Positions 42,623 through 52,681 are shown, counted from the first letter of the stretch. The stretch is DNA of 64,000 nucleotides from Flavobacterium sp. AG291 (GCF_003350375.1 NZ_QQAR01000018.1:1-64000), one strand, 5' to 3'. Notes: generated by a model from the letters alone, not told the origin. Numbers and translations: made by a program.

Positions 42623-44206
42623 TTAAAATCGTTCTGAAGAAGCTTTCTTCCAGAAATAAATAAGTTTTTTTGGTACGGTGTCCTCGTTTAGGAGGCAACC
42701 GCTATCAAGTTCAGGATAAGTTTCCATAAACGTTTCAATTTTGGTCCTGTCTACTCTCATGCTCACCACGCTTCTGTCTACTTCGTCAGGATGTTTAAGT
42801 CCCGCCGAAGCCATTAATTCCATTGCGCTTTTTACCGTCTCATGCTGGAAACGGAATACACGCACGCTTTTTTCTTCAGGAACTAGTCCCTTAACGAGTT
42901 TTGGGTCTTGGGTGGCAACTCCGGTAGGGCAGGTGTTTTTGTGGCATTCCAGGGCTTGTATGCACCCTAGGGCAAACATCATCCCGCGTGCAGAATTACA
43001 AAGATCGGCACCTGTAGCCAGTGTTTTGATAATGTCAAATCCTGTAACTATTTTGCCGCTACAGATAATCTTAATTTGCTTACGAATACCAAAACCTACC
43101 AATGCATCATGTACAAAAGCCAGAGCGTCTCGTAGAGGCATGCCTACGTGGTCGGTATATTCCTGAGGGGCAGCACCTGTTCCACCTTCTGCTCCATCAA
43201 CGGTAATAAAGTCAAGGTAGGTTTTAGTTTCTACCATTGCCTTACATATCGAAAGAAACTCAGATTTGTTACCAATGCATATTTTCATGCCTATGGGTTT
43301 TCCGCCAGATCCTTTTCGTAATGTTTGTATAAAATCCATTAGCTCAAGAGGTGTGGTAAATGCAGAGTGATAAGGAGGTGAAACAATATCATGTCCTTTG
43401 CTCACAATACGGATAGCGGCAATTTCGTCGGTTACTTTCTCTTTTGGTAAAATTCCTCCATGACCCGGTTTAGCACCTTGTGAGAATTTAATCTCGATCA
43501 TTTTTATTTTATCCAGAACCGCACGTTTGGCATATTCATCATACGAGAATTTACCCTCTCCATCACGGCAGCTAAAATATCCCGTACCTATATTCCATAC
43601 AATATCACCTCCGGGCTCAAGATGGTATGGTGAAAGTCCTCCTTCGCCTGTATTATGATAGAAGTCTCCCATTTTTGCACCTGTATTAAGTGCTAATATT
43701 GCGTTTTTGCTCAGTGAGCCATAGCTCATGGCGCTTATGTTGAAAAGGCTTGCTTCATAAGGTTGTGTACATTGCTCAGAACCTATTCTTACCCTTGGGT
43801 TATGATCTATTTCATTAAGAGGTAAGGCTCTTATGCTGTGGTTTATCCACTGGTAACCTATTTGGTACATGTCAAGCTGGGTGCCAAAAGGTATAGTGTC
43901 AGTTTCTTTTTTGCTTCGTTGGTAAATAAGGCTTCTCTCAATCCGGTTAAAAGGTTTACCGTCGAGATCGGTTTCTATGAAATACTGACGCATTTCCGGG
44001 CCGATGGATTCTAAAAGGTATCTAAGCCTCCCTACGAGCGGAAAATTTCTTCTGATCGATTTTTTTGACTGATACATGTCGTATAGTCCCATGATGTAAA
44101 GGGGTAGGAATATCAGTAAAAGAAAAATTGATTTCCAGTTAATAAAAGTCAGAAGGGTGATAATGGCTATAGATGTGGTACAGAAAACTACAAATACTTT
44201 TCTCAT
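42623..44206 (-). CDS. FMN-binding glutamate-synthase-like oxidoreductase
   Basis: 527 aa. Two N-terminal membrane segments (about 1-45) precede a TIM-barrel resembling the GltB FMN domain. Motifs: MSYGSLSKNAILALNTGAK, NTGEGGLSPYH, SQGAKPGHGG, VDGAEGGTGAAP, NSARGMMFALGCIQALECH and CPTGVATQDP. The three Cys of the iron-sulphur cluster in GltB seem present in CIQALECHKNTC. The family (DUF/ YerD-like) lacks the amidotransferase domain; its natural reaction is unknown. Confidence 0.88.
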   Translation of the reverse strand: MRKVFVVFCTTSIAIITLLTFINWKSIFLLLIFLPLYIMGLYDMYQSKKSIRRNFPLVGRLRYLLESIGPEMRQYFIETDLDGKPFNRIERSLIYQRSKKETDTIPFGTQLDMYQIGYQWINHSIRALPLNEIDHNPRVRIGSEQCTQPYEASLFNISAMSYGSLSKNAILALNTGAKMGDFYHNTGEGGLSPYHLEPGGDIVWNIGTGYFSCRDGEGKFSYDEYAKRAVLDKIKMIEIKFSQGAKPGHGGILPKEKVTDEIAAIRIVSKGHDIVSPPYHSAFTTPLELMDFIQTLRKGSGGKPIGMKICIGNKSEFLSICKAMVETKTYLDFITVDGAEGGTGAAPQEYTDHVGMPLRDALAFVHDALVGFGIRKQIKIICSGKIVTGFDIIKTLATGADLCNSARGMMFALGCIQALECHKNTCPTGVATQDPKLVKGLVPEEKSVRVFRFQHETVKSAMELMASAGLKHPDEVDRSVVSMRVDRTKIETFMETYPELDSGCLLNEDTVPKKLIYFWKKASSERF

Positions 44207-44342
44207 ACTTGCATGGATTTGTGCTTTCGAATTTAATCAAAAGCGGTTAGTTTGTTGTTTTATTTGAGTAGTGATTCCAACAAAGATAGCGAGTATTTTT
44301 GCTGGTTTAACTTTTGAAATCGTATAAATAAGGCTATAAAAA

Positions 44343-44370
44343 ATCCCGAAGTATTGCTTCGGGATCTTTC
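44343..44370 (-). terminator. Terminator of the C1 peptidase gene
   Basis: ATCCCGAAG-TATTG-CTTCGGGAT, with a T-run on the minus strand. Confidence 0.8.
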
Positions 44371-44387
44371 ATCAATAGTGTAGCTGA

Positions 44388-45587
44388 TTATTTAATATCA
44401 AGCTTTTTAGCTATCGAAGATGGGATTCCGCCTTTGTGAAGCAGGATGGCTGTAGACTTATATTTTACAAAATTTTTAGTCATGTACATGTATCCTTTGT
44501 AATCGTTAGATGCGCCCCATGAGTTTTTGATGATGTAGTATTCTTTACCACCCTGATCTTTAGCGATGCCAACAATGTGCATACCATGGTCATCCTGAGT
44601 TTGGTAGTTGTCAAATGCTTTCTGGCGAAGCTCAGGAGTAATTTCAAGCTCGTCTTTTGGTCCAAGGAACATGCCTTCTTTTTCTTCAGGAGTCATGTCG
44701 GCAACGTTTTTAGCCGGGATGTAAGCTACACCATTTTTCCAGCTAAAGCCTTTTTCGCTAACGTCTCCTGCCCATCCTACTGTATAACCGTTTTTAAGAG
44801 CGTTGTCAATAACGTCTGTAAGTTCGTTTAGTTTTACGTTGTATACCTGATCAAGCGACCAGTTGTCCGGTACCATAAGAACAAATTTAGAATAGTATGG
44901 GTGGTCTGAGAATGAAGATAATTCAACATAGTCATCCGGATTGATTCCGATAACTTCTTTTGCGAATGTTTGCGGAGTATATTTTTTACCTTTCCATTCA
45001 AAGTTTTGAGGAACTTCACCAAGATAAGAGTCGATAACGCTTGTGTAAGCTTTAATCCAGTTTGGAGAAAGCTCACCGTTAGGGTTTTTAACTACAGCTT
45101 CAAGAACACCCTGTCCCATAGCCTGCATCTCTGCAAATTTGTTGTTGGCAGTACCATAATTAAGACCTGTGTAAAGGTTTTGCGGAAGAGCTCCGTACTG
45201 ACGGTACATGTTGATTACATCGTGAAGAGCACCACCATCACCAAGTGTGATAGCACCATGCATACGAACGTAGTTCTTTCCTTTTTCGATATATGCATTA
45301 CGTGCAGTATATATTTGAGAGATCTCAACCGGTTTTTTGCCCATACGGATCATTTCTGACTCAAGGAATGAGTTAGCAGAATAGCTCCAGCAAGTTCCTG
45401 AAGAACCCTGGTTTTTAACAGGGGTATTCTCTATATTGATAACATCTGTAAATTTAAAGGCAGCGGCACTGTTAGCGCTCTGGTTGTTTTTTAATGAATT
45501 TACAAGGTAGTCCTGTGCTTGTATTGTTTGTAGTCCTGCAAATAGCAATGCAGTAGCAACAAGCGGTTTAACTGAAAAATTGTACAT
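44388..45587 (-). CDS. Secreted papain-family (C1) peptidase, PepC/bleomycin-hydrolase type
   Basis: 399 aa with an N-terminal signal (MYNFSVKPLVATALLFAG). Catalytic residues: Gln60 and Cys66 in VKNQGSSGTCWSYSA, His337 in DDHGMHIVG and Asn355 in IIKNSWG. Typical PepC aminopeptidases are cytosolic hexamers; the signal peptide suggests a periplasmic or secreted variant that trims peptides from outside protein. Transcribed alone. Confidence 0.9.
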   Translation of the reverse strand: MYNFSVKPLVATALLFAGLQTIQAQDYLVNSLKNNQSANSAAAFKFTDVINIENTPVKNQGSSGTCWSYSANSFLESEMIRMGKKPVEISQIYTARNAYIEKGKNYVRMHGAITLGDGGALHDVINMYRQYGALPQNLYTGLNYGTANNKFAEMQAMGQGVLEAVVKNPNGELSPNWIKAYTSVIDSYLGEVPQNFEWKGKKYTPQTFAKEVIGINPDDYVELSSFSDHPYYSKFVLMVPDNWSLDQVYNVKLNELTDVIDNALKNGYTVGWAGDVSEKGFSWKNGVAYIPAKNVADMTPEEKEGMFLGPKDELEITPELRQKAFDNYQTQDDHGMHIVGIAKDQGGKEYYIIKNSWGASNDYKGYMYMTKNFVKYKSTAILLHKGGIPSSIAKKLDIK

Positions 45588-45670
45588 TATTCAAGCAGTT
45601 TTTGTTAAGGTTTTTATTATTCGCGCTAAAATACGGAAAATTTATAAAAAAGGTCTTTTTTTTGAAGTTT

Positions 45671-47578
45671 CTATAAAGTTTCCTTTAGCCATTTAAAGAA
45701 CTCACGTTGCCAAACCAGCGCATTCTGTGGTTTTAGTACCCAGTGGTTTTCTTCCGGGAAAAGCATAAAGCGGCTCTTGATGCCTCTTAACTGTGCTGCC
45801 TGAAAAGCCTCCTGTCCTTGTCCTATCGGTACACGGAAATCAATGCCGCCCTGAATTACAAGGATCGGTGTATTCCATTTGTCAACATTGTTGATAGGGT
45901 TAAATTGGTTATATGTTTTTTGTGCAGCTGCATTGTTTTTCTCCCAGTACGGTCCGCCACTATCCCAGTTAGTAAAAAATACTTCTTCGGTAGTGCCATA
46001 CATGCTCTGAAGGTTAAATACACCACAGTGCGATATAAATGTCTTGAATCGGTTGTTGTGGATGCCGGCAAGATAGAATACCGAATATCCACCATAGCTT
46101 GCGCCTACGGCTCCAAGTCTCGCTTTGTCTACATAAGGTTCTTTAGCAACATCGTCGATAGCTGAAAGGTAATCATCCATAACCTGACCGCCCCAATCTT
46201 TACTAATCTGCTCATTCCATTCCACACCATGCCCTGGCATGCCGCGACGGTTAGGTGCTACAACAATGTACCCCTGTGCTGCCATAACCTGGAAGTTCCA
46301 GCGGAACGAGTAGAATTGTGTCAGTGCACTTTGAGGCCCTCCCTGGCAATATAAAAGGGTAGGGTATTTCTTTTTAGCATCAAAGTTTGGTGGAAGTACT
46401 ACCCATACCAGCATCTTTTTGCCGTCGGTGGTAGTAACATAACGCTTTTCGGTTTTACTAAGGGCAATTCCGGCGTATGCCGCTTCGTTTACTTTAGACA
46501 GTTGCGCCCATTTTTTCTTTTTAAGGTCGTAACTAAATATCTCATTAGCGTGATTCATATCGGCGCGCTCAACAATTATTTTATCACCGCTAAAACCAGT
46601 AATGCCGTTGATGTCAAAAACACCATCGGTAAGTTGTCTTACGGTAATAGCAATTTTTGTCATTCCCGGAAAGTTTACCTCAAACAGCTGTTTTGTACCA
46701 TCGGTAGCAGCAAGGAAATATATCTTTTTTCCATCCGGACTCCAAGTAAAGCTGTCTACCGTACCATCCCAGTTTGCGGTAAGATTCATGTCAATGCCTT
46801 TAAAGCGAACAATGATGTCGTTTTTATCAGCCTCATACCCATCGCGTTTCATTTGCAACCATGTAAGGTCGCCTTGCGGAGAGTAAGCAGGTGCAGTATC
46901 ATACCCCGGGTTGCCTGGGGTAAGGTTTACAGTTTTTTTAGTTTCAATATTATATTCATACAAGTCAGTGTTGGTACTTGTAGCATATTCTGTACCCGCT
47001 TTTTTCTTGCATACATAAACAATGCTTTTGCCGTCAGGAGACCATGTATAATCTTCTTCGCCGCCGTGAGGTTTTTGCGGAGAGTCATACGGCTCATTTG
47101 GCATAATGTCTACAAAAGACGTTTTGTCTTTATCGCCGGGCTTGGTGTAACCAACATGGTTGTGAGTGCCGTCATTCCAGGTATCCCAGTGGCGGTAATC
47201 AAGTCCGTTATATACCTGGGCATTGCTTTTATCCAGTTCTGGGTAAAGGTCTTTTCCAAGAACTTTTTCAACTTTTACTTCTTTAGAGGTAAGCGCCCAT
47301 TTTCCTTCTGCAGAAAGGTATTTGTCGTTCAATAGTGCAGCATAATCGGTTACTTCGGTCGCAGTACCTCCCGTTACAGGAATACTGTAGAATTTTGAAG
47401 CCGATTTGTTCTCTTCCATATTGGGAGTTGAAACTTTGTATACTATGCTTTTTCCGTCTTTGGTAATACCCAGTGCGCTCACACGTCCCAGTTTCCAAAG
47501 CATTTCCGGAGTCATGACCTGTTGTGCCGAAGCGGTTAATCCCATGATGCTTACTGTTAGTAGAAGTAGTTTTTTCAT
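45671..47578 (-). CDS. Secreted S9 family peptidase
   Basis: 635 aa from the ATG at 47578 (signal MKKLLLLTVSIMGLTASAQ); an ATG 9 bp further up is possible. An N-terminal beta-propeller (about 35-390) with repeated SWSPDGKKIYF-type blades precedes an alpha/beta-hydrolase domain. The triad: Ser in LGAVGASYGGYSVFYL, Asp in GGIDFRVPIGQ and His in FPEENHWVLKP. It removes dipeptides or acyl-amino acids from oligopeptides (DPP-IV/acylaminoacyl-peptidase group). Transcribed alone. Confidence 0.92.
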   Translation of the reverse strand: MKKLLLLTVSIMGLTASAQQVMTPEMLWKLGRVSALGITKDGKSIVYKVSTPNMEENKSASKFYSIPVTGGTATEVTDYAALLNDKYLSAEGKWALTSKEVKVEKVLGKDLYPELDKSNAQVYNGLDYRHWDTWNDGTHNHVGYTKPGDKDKTSFVDIMPNEPYDSPQKPHGGEEDYTWSPDGKSIVYVCKKKAGTEYATSTNTDLYEYNIETKKTVNLTPGNPGYDTAPAYSPQGDLTWLQMKRDGYEADKNDIIVRFKGIDMNLTANWDGTVDSFTWSPDGKKIYFLAATDGTKQLFEVNFPGMTKIAITVRQLTDGVFDINGITGFSGDKIIVERADMNHANEIFSYDLKKKKWAQLSKVNEAAYAGIALSKTEKRYVTTTDGKKMLVWVVLPPNFDAKKKYPTLLYCQGGPQSALTQFYSFRWNFQVMAAQGYIVVAPNRRGMPGHGVEWNEQISKDWGGQVMDDYLSAIDDVAKEPYVDKARLGAVGASYGGYSVFYLAGIHNNRFKTFISHCGVFNLQSMYGTTEEVFFTNWDSGGPYWEKNNAAAQKTYNQFNPINNVDKWNTPILVIQGGIDFRVPIGQGQEAFQAAQLRGIKSRFMLFPEENHWVLKPQNALVWQREFFKWLKETL

Positions 47579-47788
47579 TGAAAACATTTTTAATAGGGGC
47601 TAAAAGTACTCATTTTCTTTGATTATTTTATTTAATGAAAGATGGGGGTTTTTTAGAAAGCTGCTGTGATAAGTTTAGTTGTTGATGTTAAATGTTTGTG
47701 AAAAATATAAAAGAATGCCCTAAATATAATAAGGAAAGTCTTTTTTGAAAAAATATGAGTATTTTCACGCACTTAAAACGAATATTTA

Positions 47789-49021
47789 GTGAAAAGCAAC
47801 TCTAAACTATTTATAGCTATCCTGGCCGGACTTTTTTTTGGTGTGGCACTGGGTCTGGTTGTATATTATCAATATCCGAAAGAAACAGCAGCCGATTTTG
47901 CGAAGAATGTTAAGCTGTTAGGTACTATATTCATCCGTTTGGTACAGATGATTATTGCGCCATTGGTGTTGTCTACCCTTGTGGTGGGTGTTGCCAAGAT
48001 GGGCGATATGAAGATGGTAGGTCGTGTAGGGGGTAAAGCCATGGCGTGGTTTATTTCCGCTTCTCTTATGTCGCTTTTGCTTGGTATGGTATTGGTAAAC
48101 TGGTTGAGGCCAGGCGAAAATACTGCTGTAACAATGGCCGATGTTAAGCCTGCCGATGATTTAGTTAGCAATGTACACGCTTTCTCACTAGAGCAGTTTG
48201 TTACTCATGTAGTTCCTAAAAGTATTTTTGAGGCCATGGCAACTAATGAGATATTACAGATTGTTATTTTCTCAATATTATTCGGGATTGCTTTGGCATC
48301 AATGGGTAAAGTTGCAGAGCCAATTATAAAGTTATTTGACATCATTGCACATGCAATACTAAAAATGGTAAGTTACGTTATGTGGGTAGCTCCATTGGGA
48401 GTATTTGGTGCTGTATCGGCAGCGGTAGCAGTTTATGGTGGCGGAATATGGAAATTGTATGCTAACTATCTTGTGGCATTTGCCTTTGGTATGCTTTGCC
48501 TTTGGGTAATACTGTTGGGTGTAGGATACCTTATATTAGGCAACAGGCTATGGCCTCTTCTTAAAAGACTGGCGGGTCCGTTGCTGGTTGCATTCTCTAC
48601 TACAAGCAGTGAAGCAGTATTCCCGAAACTTACAGAAGAGCTGGAACGTTTTGGGTGTGACCCTAAGATTGTTTCGTTTACCCTGCCGCTTGGTTATTCT
48701 TTTAACCTTGACGGAAGTATGATGTACATGACTTTTGCAAGTTTGTTTATTGCGCAGATCTATGGTATAGATATGCCCCTCGAAAAACAAATACTAATGT
48801 TGCTGGTGCTAATGCTTACCAGTAAAGGTATTGCCGGTGTGCCCAGGGCTTCTCTGATAGTAGTAGTAGCTACTTGTGCGATGTTTGGCATTCCGCCGGA
48901 AGGTATCGCGCTTATACTGCCTATTGACCATTTTTGCGATATGGGCCGCAGCATGACAAATGTATTGGGCAATGCCCTTGCAACCACGGCAGTAGACAAG
49001 TGGGAAGCTAAAAAAGATTAA
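47789..49021 (+). CDS. Dicarboxylate/amino acid:cation symporter (DAACS family)
   Basis: 410 aa, starting at a GTG because a TAA lies five codons upstream and no ATG fits. Eight membrane segments plus two re-entrant loops. Diagnostic motifs: a Ser-rich loop FSTTSSEAVFPKL (HP1), GYSFNLDGSMMYMTFASLF (TM7) and SKGIAGVPRAS (HP2), and the final LPIDHFCDMGRSMTNVLGN with the substrate-binding Asp and Arg. It imports glutamate, aspartate or C4-dicarboxylates with Na+ or H+. Confidence 0.93.
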   Translation: MKSNSKLFIAILAGLFFGVALGLVVYYQYPKETAADFAKNVKLLGTIFIRLVQMIIAPLVLSTLVVGVAKMGDMKMVGRVGGKAMAWFISASLMSLLLGMVLVNWLRPGENTAVTMADVKPADDLVSNVHAFSLEQFVTHVVPKSIFEAMATNEILQIVIFSILFGIALASMGKVAEPIIKLFDIIAHAILKMVSYVMWVAPLGVFGAVSAAVAVYGGGIWKLYANYLVAFAFGMLCLWVILLGVGYLILGNRLWPLLKRLAGPLLVAFSTTSSEAVFPKLTEELERFGCDPKIVSFTLPLGYSFNLDGSMMYMTFASLFIAQIYGIDMPLEKQILMLLVLMLTSKGIAGVPRASLIVVVATCAMFGIPPEGIALILPIDHFCDMGRSMTNVLGNALATTAVDKWEAKKD

Positions 49022-49054
49022 AGATTATTCATTACCAAAAAGACACGAATTATT

Positions 49055-49792
49055 ATGGACAGTTTCCACTGGACACAGCTACTGAACCCTGAGTTTTATA
49101 TCAACCTGCAAATAGCAGGGGTACCCGTTGGTATCTATGTTGTATTGTTTATTGTTTTTGCCGAAACCGGCCTTTTTGCCGGATTCTTCCTGCCCGGAGA
49201 CAGCCTTTTGTTCCTTGCAGGTATTTACAGCGGTGAGCTTATGGCTACGCTTTTTTCTATAGAAGGAGATTTTCTTAATGTATTGTTGTTGTCAGTGCTT
49301 GTTGCCTGTGCCGGAATCGTAGGAAATACCTTTGGATACTGGTTTGGTGCTAAAAGCGGAACTTACCTTTATCAAAAAGAAGATTCATTTTGGTTCAAGA
49401 AAAAATACCTGGTACAATCGCATGAATTTTTTGAAAAACATGGTGGACGTGCTATTATCTTCGCGCGTTTTCTGCCTGTTATCCGTACGTTTGCCCCTAT
49501 TATTGCGGGTGTTGTTAAGATGGATAAAAAGAAATTCATGTTTTACAACATTCTCAGTTCTTTCCTTTGGGCTGTAACGCTGATATTTGCAGGTCACTAT
49601 CTGTATGGTTTCTGCCGTGACCAGTTTGGTATCGATCTTAAATCGTACATAGAATACATTATTCTTATCATTGTTGCTGTAACTACAGTGCCTCTTTTAA
49701 TCAATGCACTTAAAGGTAAAAAGATTACCGAAGAAGAAGCAAAGGCAGAAGCGACTGATGATGACGATTCTAATATAATCCCGCCGGCATAA
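49055..49792 (+). CDS. DedA-family (SNARE-associated) membrane protein
   Basis: 245 aa. Family motifs: ETGLFAGFFLPGDSLLFLAG, GNTFGYWFGAKSG and FLPVIRTFAPIIAGVVKM with the conserved Arg. Members act as undecaprenyl-phosphate or phospholipid flippases. The C-terminal 25 residues are acidic and Ala/Glu-rich. The stop TAA overlaps the ATG of the oxidoreductase gene by one base (TAATG), so they are translationally coupled. Confidence 0.92.
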   Translation: MDSFHWTQLLNPEFYINLQIAGVPVGIYVVLFIVFAETGLFAGFFLPGDSLLFLAGIYSGELMATLFSIEGDFLNVLLLSVLVACAGIVGNTFGYWFGAKSGTYLYQKEDSFWFKKKYLVQSHEFFEKHGGRAIIFARFLPVIRTFAPIIAGVVKMDKKKFMFYNILSSFLWAVTLIFAGHYLYGFCRDQFGIDLKSYIEYIILIIVAVTTVPLLINALKGKKITEEEAKAEATDDDDSNIIPPA

Positions 49793-50901
49793 TGTTTAGC
49801 TATTGGGAAATCAAGAACTGGTTTACCGATGTAGATTATACCATCGTTGGCAGCGGTATAGTGGGGCTTCATGCTGCACTACGCCTTCGCGAACGTTTCC
49901 CTGATGCTAAAATACTTATTATAGAGCGTGGGCCGCTTCCTCAGGGAGCGAGTACCAAAAATGCCGGTTTTGCCTGTTTTGGGAGTCTTTCCGAAATCAA
50001 TGACGATTTAAAAACACACACAGAGGAAGAAGTACTGGCGCTCATCCAAAAGCGTTGGGCAGGACTTCAGTTATTGCGTAAACGCCTTGGCGATGCCGTA
50101 ATTGATTTTAAGCCATTCGGCGGATATGAGCTTTTCCTGAAAGACGATACCGCAGGTTATGAAGAATGTCTGCGCCGTATGCCTTTTGTAAATGAAGTAC
50201 TGAAACCGCTTTTTAAAACCGATGTGTTTGCCAGGGAAGTAGACCGTTTCGATTTTAAAGGCATACATGAATACTTAATCTTCAATCCGTTTGAAGGGCA
50301 GATCGATACCGGTAACATGATGCAGGCGTTGCTGAAAGAAGCGGTAGCCAACAACATCCTTATCCTGAACAGCCAGACCGTAACGTCATACCATGAAAAA
50401 GCTGATGGAGTAGAAGTTGCCCTTGGCGATTTTAGTTTCTTTACTAAAAAACTGCTTTTTGCAACCAATGGTTTTGCCGAAAAGCTAACCAACGGTATGG
50501 TAAAACCAGCCCGTGCACAGGTGCTTATTACCGAGCCTATACCGAACCTTGATATAAAAGGGACTTTCCATATTGACCGTGGCTATTACTACTTCCGAAA
50601 TATAAACGATAGAATTCTTTTTGGCGGGGCACGAAATCTCGACTTTGAAGGTGAGACCACTACTGAATTCGGTAATACTGAACTTATCCAAAACCAACTC
50701 GAAAAAGTATTGCGTGAGGTGATCCTTCCCAATACCGACTTTACCATTGCCCATCGCTGGAGTGGAATCATGGGTATGGGTAATCATAAAAAGCCTATTA
50801 TCGAGCAGTTATCACAGCATACCTATTGCGGCGTTCGCCTTGGTGGTATGGGTGTGGCTATAGGTAGTATGGTAGGTGCTGAGCTAGGGGATTTGGTTTA
50901 A
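49792..50901 (+). CDS. FAD-dependent amine/amino-acid oxidase-like protein (DAO family)
   Basis: 369 aa. The dinucleotide-binding loop DYTIVGSGIVGLHAALRLRE with the acidic end IIERGPLPQGASTKNAGFA fits the DAO fold of D-amino-acid oxidase, glycine oxidase and DadA. C-terminal RWSGIMGMGNHKKPIIEQL and GVRLGGMGVAIGSMVGAEL complete the FAD site. The substrate is unknown. Coupled to DedA. Its TAA stop and that of the opposite gene overlap inside TTTAAA. Confidence 0.88.
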   Translation: MFSYWEIKNWFTDVDYTIVGSGIVGLHAALRLRERFPDAKILIIERGPLPQGASTKNAGFACFGSLSEINDDLKTHTEEEVLALIQKRWAGLQLLRKRLGDAVIDFKPFGGYELFLKDDTAGYEECLRRMPFVNEVLKPLFKTDVFAREVDRFDFKGIHEYLIFNPFEGQIDTGNMMQALLKEAVANNILILNSQTVTSYHEKADGVEVALGDFSFFTKKLLFATNGFAEKLTNGMVKPARAQVLITEPIPNLDIKGTFHIDRGYYYFRNINDRILFGGARNLDFEGETTTEFGNTELIQNQLEKVLREVILPNTDFTIAHRWSGIMGMGNHKKPIIEQLSQHTYCGVRLGGMGVAIGSMVGAELGDLV

Positions 50902-51866
50902 ATGCTATCTTGTTTTGAGGGAATATTTTTTTCTTTACAAAAGTTTTCAATTTCGCTATCGGTCATAAAATAAGAGTCGCAAAATTCGTCAAGTTCTTTT
51001 TCAGTAGATTTATAATATCTCTGCTCTGCAACCATTAATTTTTCTGTTTGTTCAATAAATTTTTCAAACTCTTTATTAATGTTGCAAAGTTTGTCAATAG
51101 TTTTAAAGTCTAATTCACGATATCTTGCGGGATATAGAATTTTGCTTTGGTATGGGTTTGCATCTAATTCTATAATGCCTATTCCAAATGATTCATTTAA
51201 ACGAGCAATTTCCTCATTTAAATTATCGCTAAATTCGAATGCTACTAAATACCCATAATTTGCCCAACTTGAATTAGATACTGCTTGAAAAAAAGCTTTT
51301 TTTAATTCACTATCAGAATTGATTTCTCGTTTGATTTCATAGGAACTTAACTTGAAAGTATCAACTCTATTTATTGATTTTAAAAAATTTTGACTTGCCT
51401 GTGTCTGTAGGTTTAGAAATTTTATACCTATCATGTCAGGATGTGTCCATATTTGATTACTGTCTTTTCCATTGGATTGCTCGTGAAAAATAGTTTTGGA
51501 GTAAATATCTATACTTTTTAAATAGCTACTGAGTAGTTTATGAAGGTCACGTTCTTCATAAATTTTTATTTTTGGAATTGGAACTGATGCATCGTTTTCA
51601 TATTCAGCTAATAATTCAGTTAAGTTTTTTATTTCGTTTTTCGTTAAATAATAAGAGTAGGATCCATTAGTGTTTTTAATGCGTTTTACTCTTGTGTCGC
51701 CGTTGCGAATAAATTCCCCTAATGTTGCTGAAATTGTTGCACGTGGCGTGCGGGCTTTTCCAAAGTCAAAATATTTTTGTTTAATGATATGTTCAGTAAC
51801 AATTTTATAATTGGTTAATACTCCAATATCTTCAAGACTTTTTAAAACGGCTTCTTTGATTTTCAT
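50898..51866 (-). CDS. HARE-HTH protein with a nuclease-like PD-(D/E)XK motif (COG2958-like)
   Basis: 322 aa, AT-rich compared with its neighbours. Residues 1-75 form a HARE-HTH-like winged helix (MKIKEAVLKSLEDIG, ARTPRATISATLGEFIRNGD). Residues 129-210 carry a PD-(D/E)XK-like pattern: Pro143-Asp144 in THPDMIGI, Glu177-Lys179 in SYEIKREI, Gln194 in FFQAVSNSSWANYGY. The C-terminus is charged. HARE-HTH domains are often fused to restriction enzymes and DNA-modifying proteins. Role in DNA restriction or repair is inferred. Ends in a 3-bp stop-to-stop overlap with the oxidoreductase gene. Confidence 0.75.
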   Translation of the reverse strand: MKIKEAVLKSLEDIGVLTNYKIVTEHIIKQKYFDFGKARTPRATISATLGEFIRNGDTRVKRIKNTNGSYSYYLTKNEIKNLTELLAEYENDASVPIPKIKIYEERDLHKLLSSYLKSIDIYSKTIFHEQSNGKDSNQIWTHPDMIGIKFLNLQTQASQNFLKSINRVDTFKLSSYEIKREINSDSELKKAFFQAVSNSSWANYGYLVAFEFSDNLNEEIARLNESFGIGIIELDANPYQSKILYPARYRELDFKTIDKLCNINKEFEKFIEQTEKLMVAEQRYYKSTEKELDEFCDSYFMTDSEIENFCKEKNIPSKQDSI

Positions 51867-51997
51867 TATATGATTGATGCTATAAAGTTTAAATGTATTA
51901 ATTTTTTTCGAAAGTTAAGATTTAATACAAAACTATAAGATTGCTTATTAGTCTTACAACTAATTCGTAATTTCGCTTCCTGTTAACCAATTGTTCT

Positions 51998-52681
51998 ATG
52001 TTCAAAAAAATAGCCCGTTTTCTTTTTAAGGTACTTTTATGGTTTGTTGCCCTTTCGGTCATTTCGGTTGTTATTTTCCGTTTTGTACCGGTTCCTTTCA
52101 CGCCATTGATGATTACCCGTGCTTTTGAAATGAAGGAAAACGGCAGGGAAATGACTTCAAGCCATGACTGGGTGCCTATTGAGGAGATTTCCAAAAACAT
52201 GCAAAGGGCGGTTATTGCCAGTGAAGACGACCTGTTTTTAGAACATAACGGCTTTAACTTCGATGCCATGTATAAGGCATACAAAAGCAACAGTAAGGGT
52301 AAAAAACTTAAAGGGGGTAGTACCATATCGCAACAAACGGCTAAAAACGTTTTCCTATGGCAGGGCAGAAGCTATCTTCGAAAAGGACTTGAAGCTTATT
52401 TTACCATGCTTATTGAACTCCTTTGGAGCAAAGAACGCATTATGGAGGTGTACCTTAACAGTATTGAAATGGGCGATGGTGTTTATGGCGTTCAGGCTGC
52501 TGCTAAACATTGGTACCATAAAGACGCTAAAGACCTTACTAAATATGAGGCTGCGGGTATAGCGGCCATTCTTCCTAATCCAAGAAAATTCAGGGCTACG
52601 CGTTCATCGGCTTATACCGAAAGGCGTAAAGGCAGAATCGTGAAATTAATGCGTTACGTTAAGCTCGATTACGAAAAGTGA
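51998..52681 (+). CDS. mtgA: Monofunctional peptidoglycan transglycosylase
   Basis: 227 aa. One N-terminal membrane segment (about 8-28) and a GT51 domain. Motifs: VIASEDDLFLEHNGFN with the catalytic Glu, GGSTISQQTAKNVFL, and KERIMEVYLNSIEMGDGVYG. It polymerises lipid II glycan strands at the cell membrane. Overlaps the LpxR-like gene by 4 bp (GTGA), so the two are coupled. Confidence 0.95.
   Translation: MFKKIARFLFKVLLWFVALSVISVVIFRFVPVPFTPLMITRAFEMKENGREMTSSHDWVPIEEISKNMQRAVIASEDDLFLEHNGFNFDAMYKAYKSNSKGKKLKGGSTISQQTAKNVFLWQGRSYLRKGLEAYFTMLIELLWSKERIMEVYLNSIEMGDGVYGVQAAAKHWYHKDAKDLTKYEAAGIAAILPNPRKFRATRSSAYTERRKGRIVKLMRYVKLDYEK

Noticed and set aside
46502..47335. Long open frame (277 codons) on the plus strand
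   Set aside because: It is antisense to the S9 peptidase gene, which has a complete catalytic triad and signal peptide; the antisense protein has no recognisable motif.
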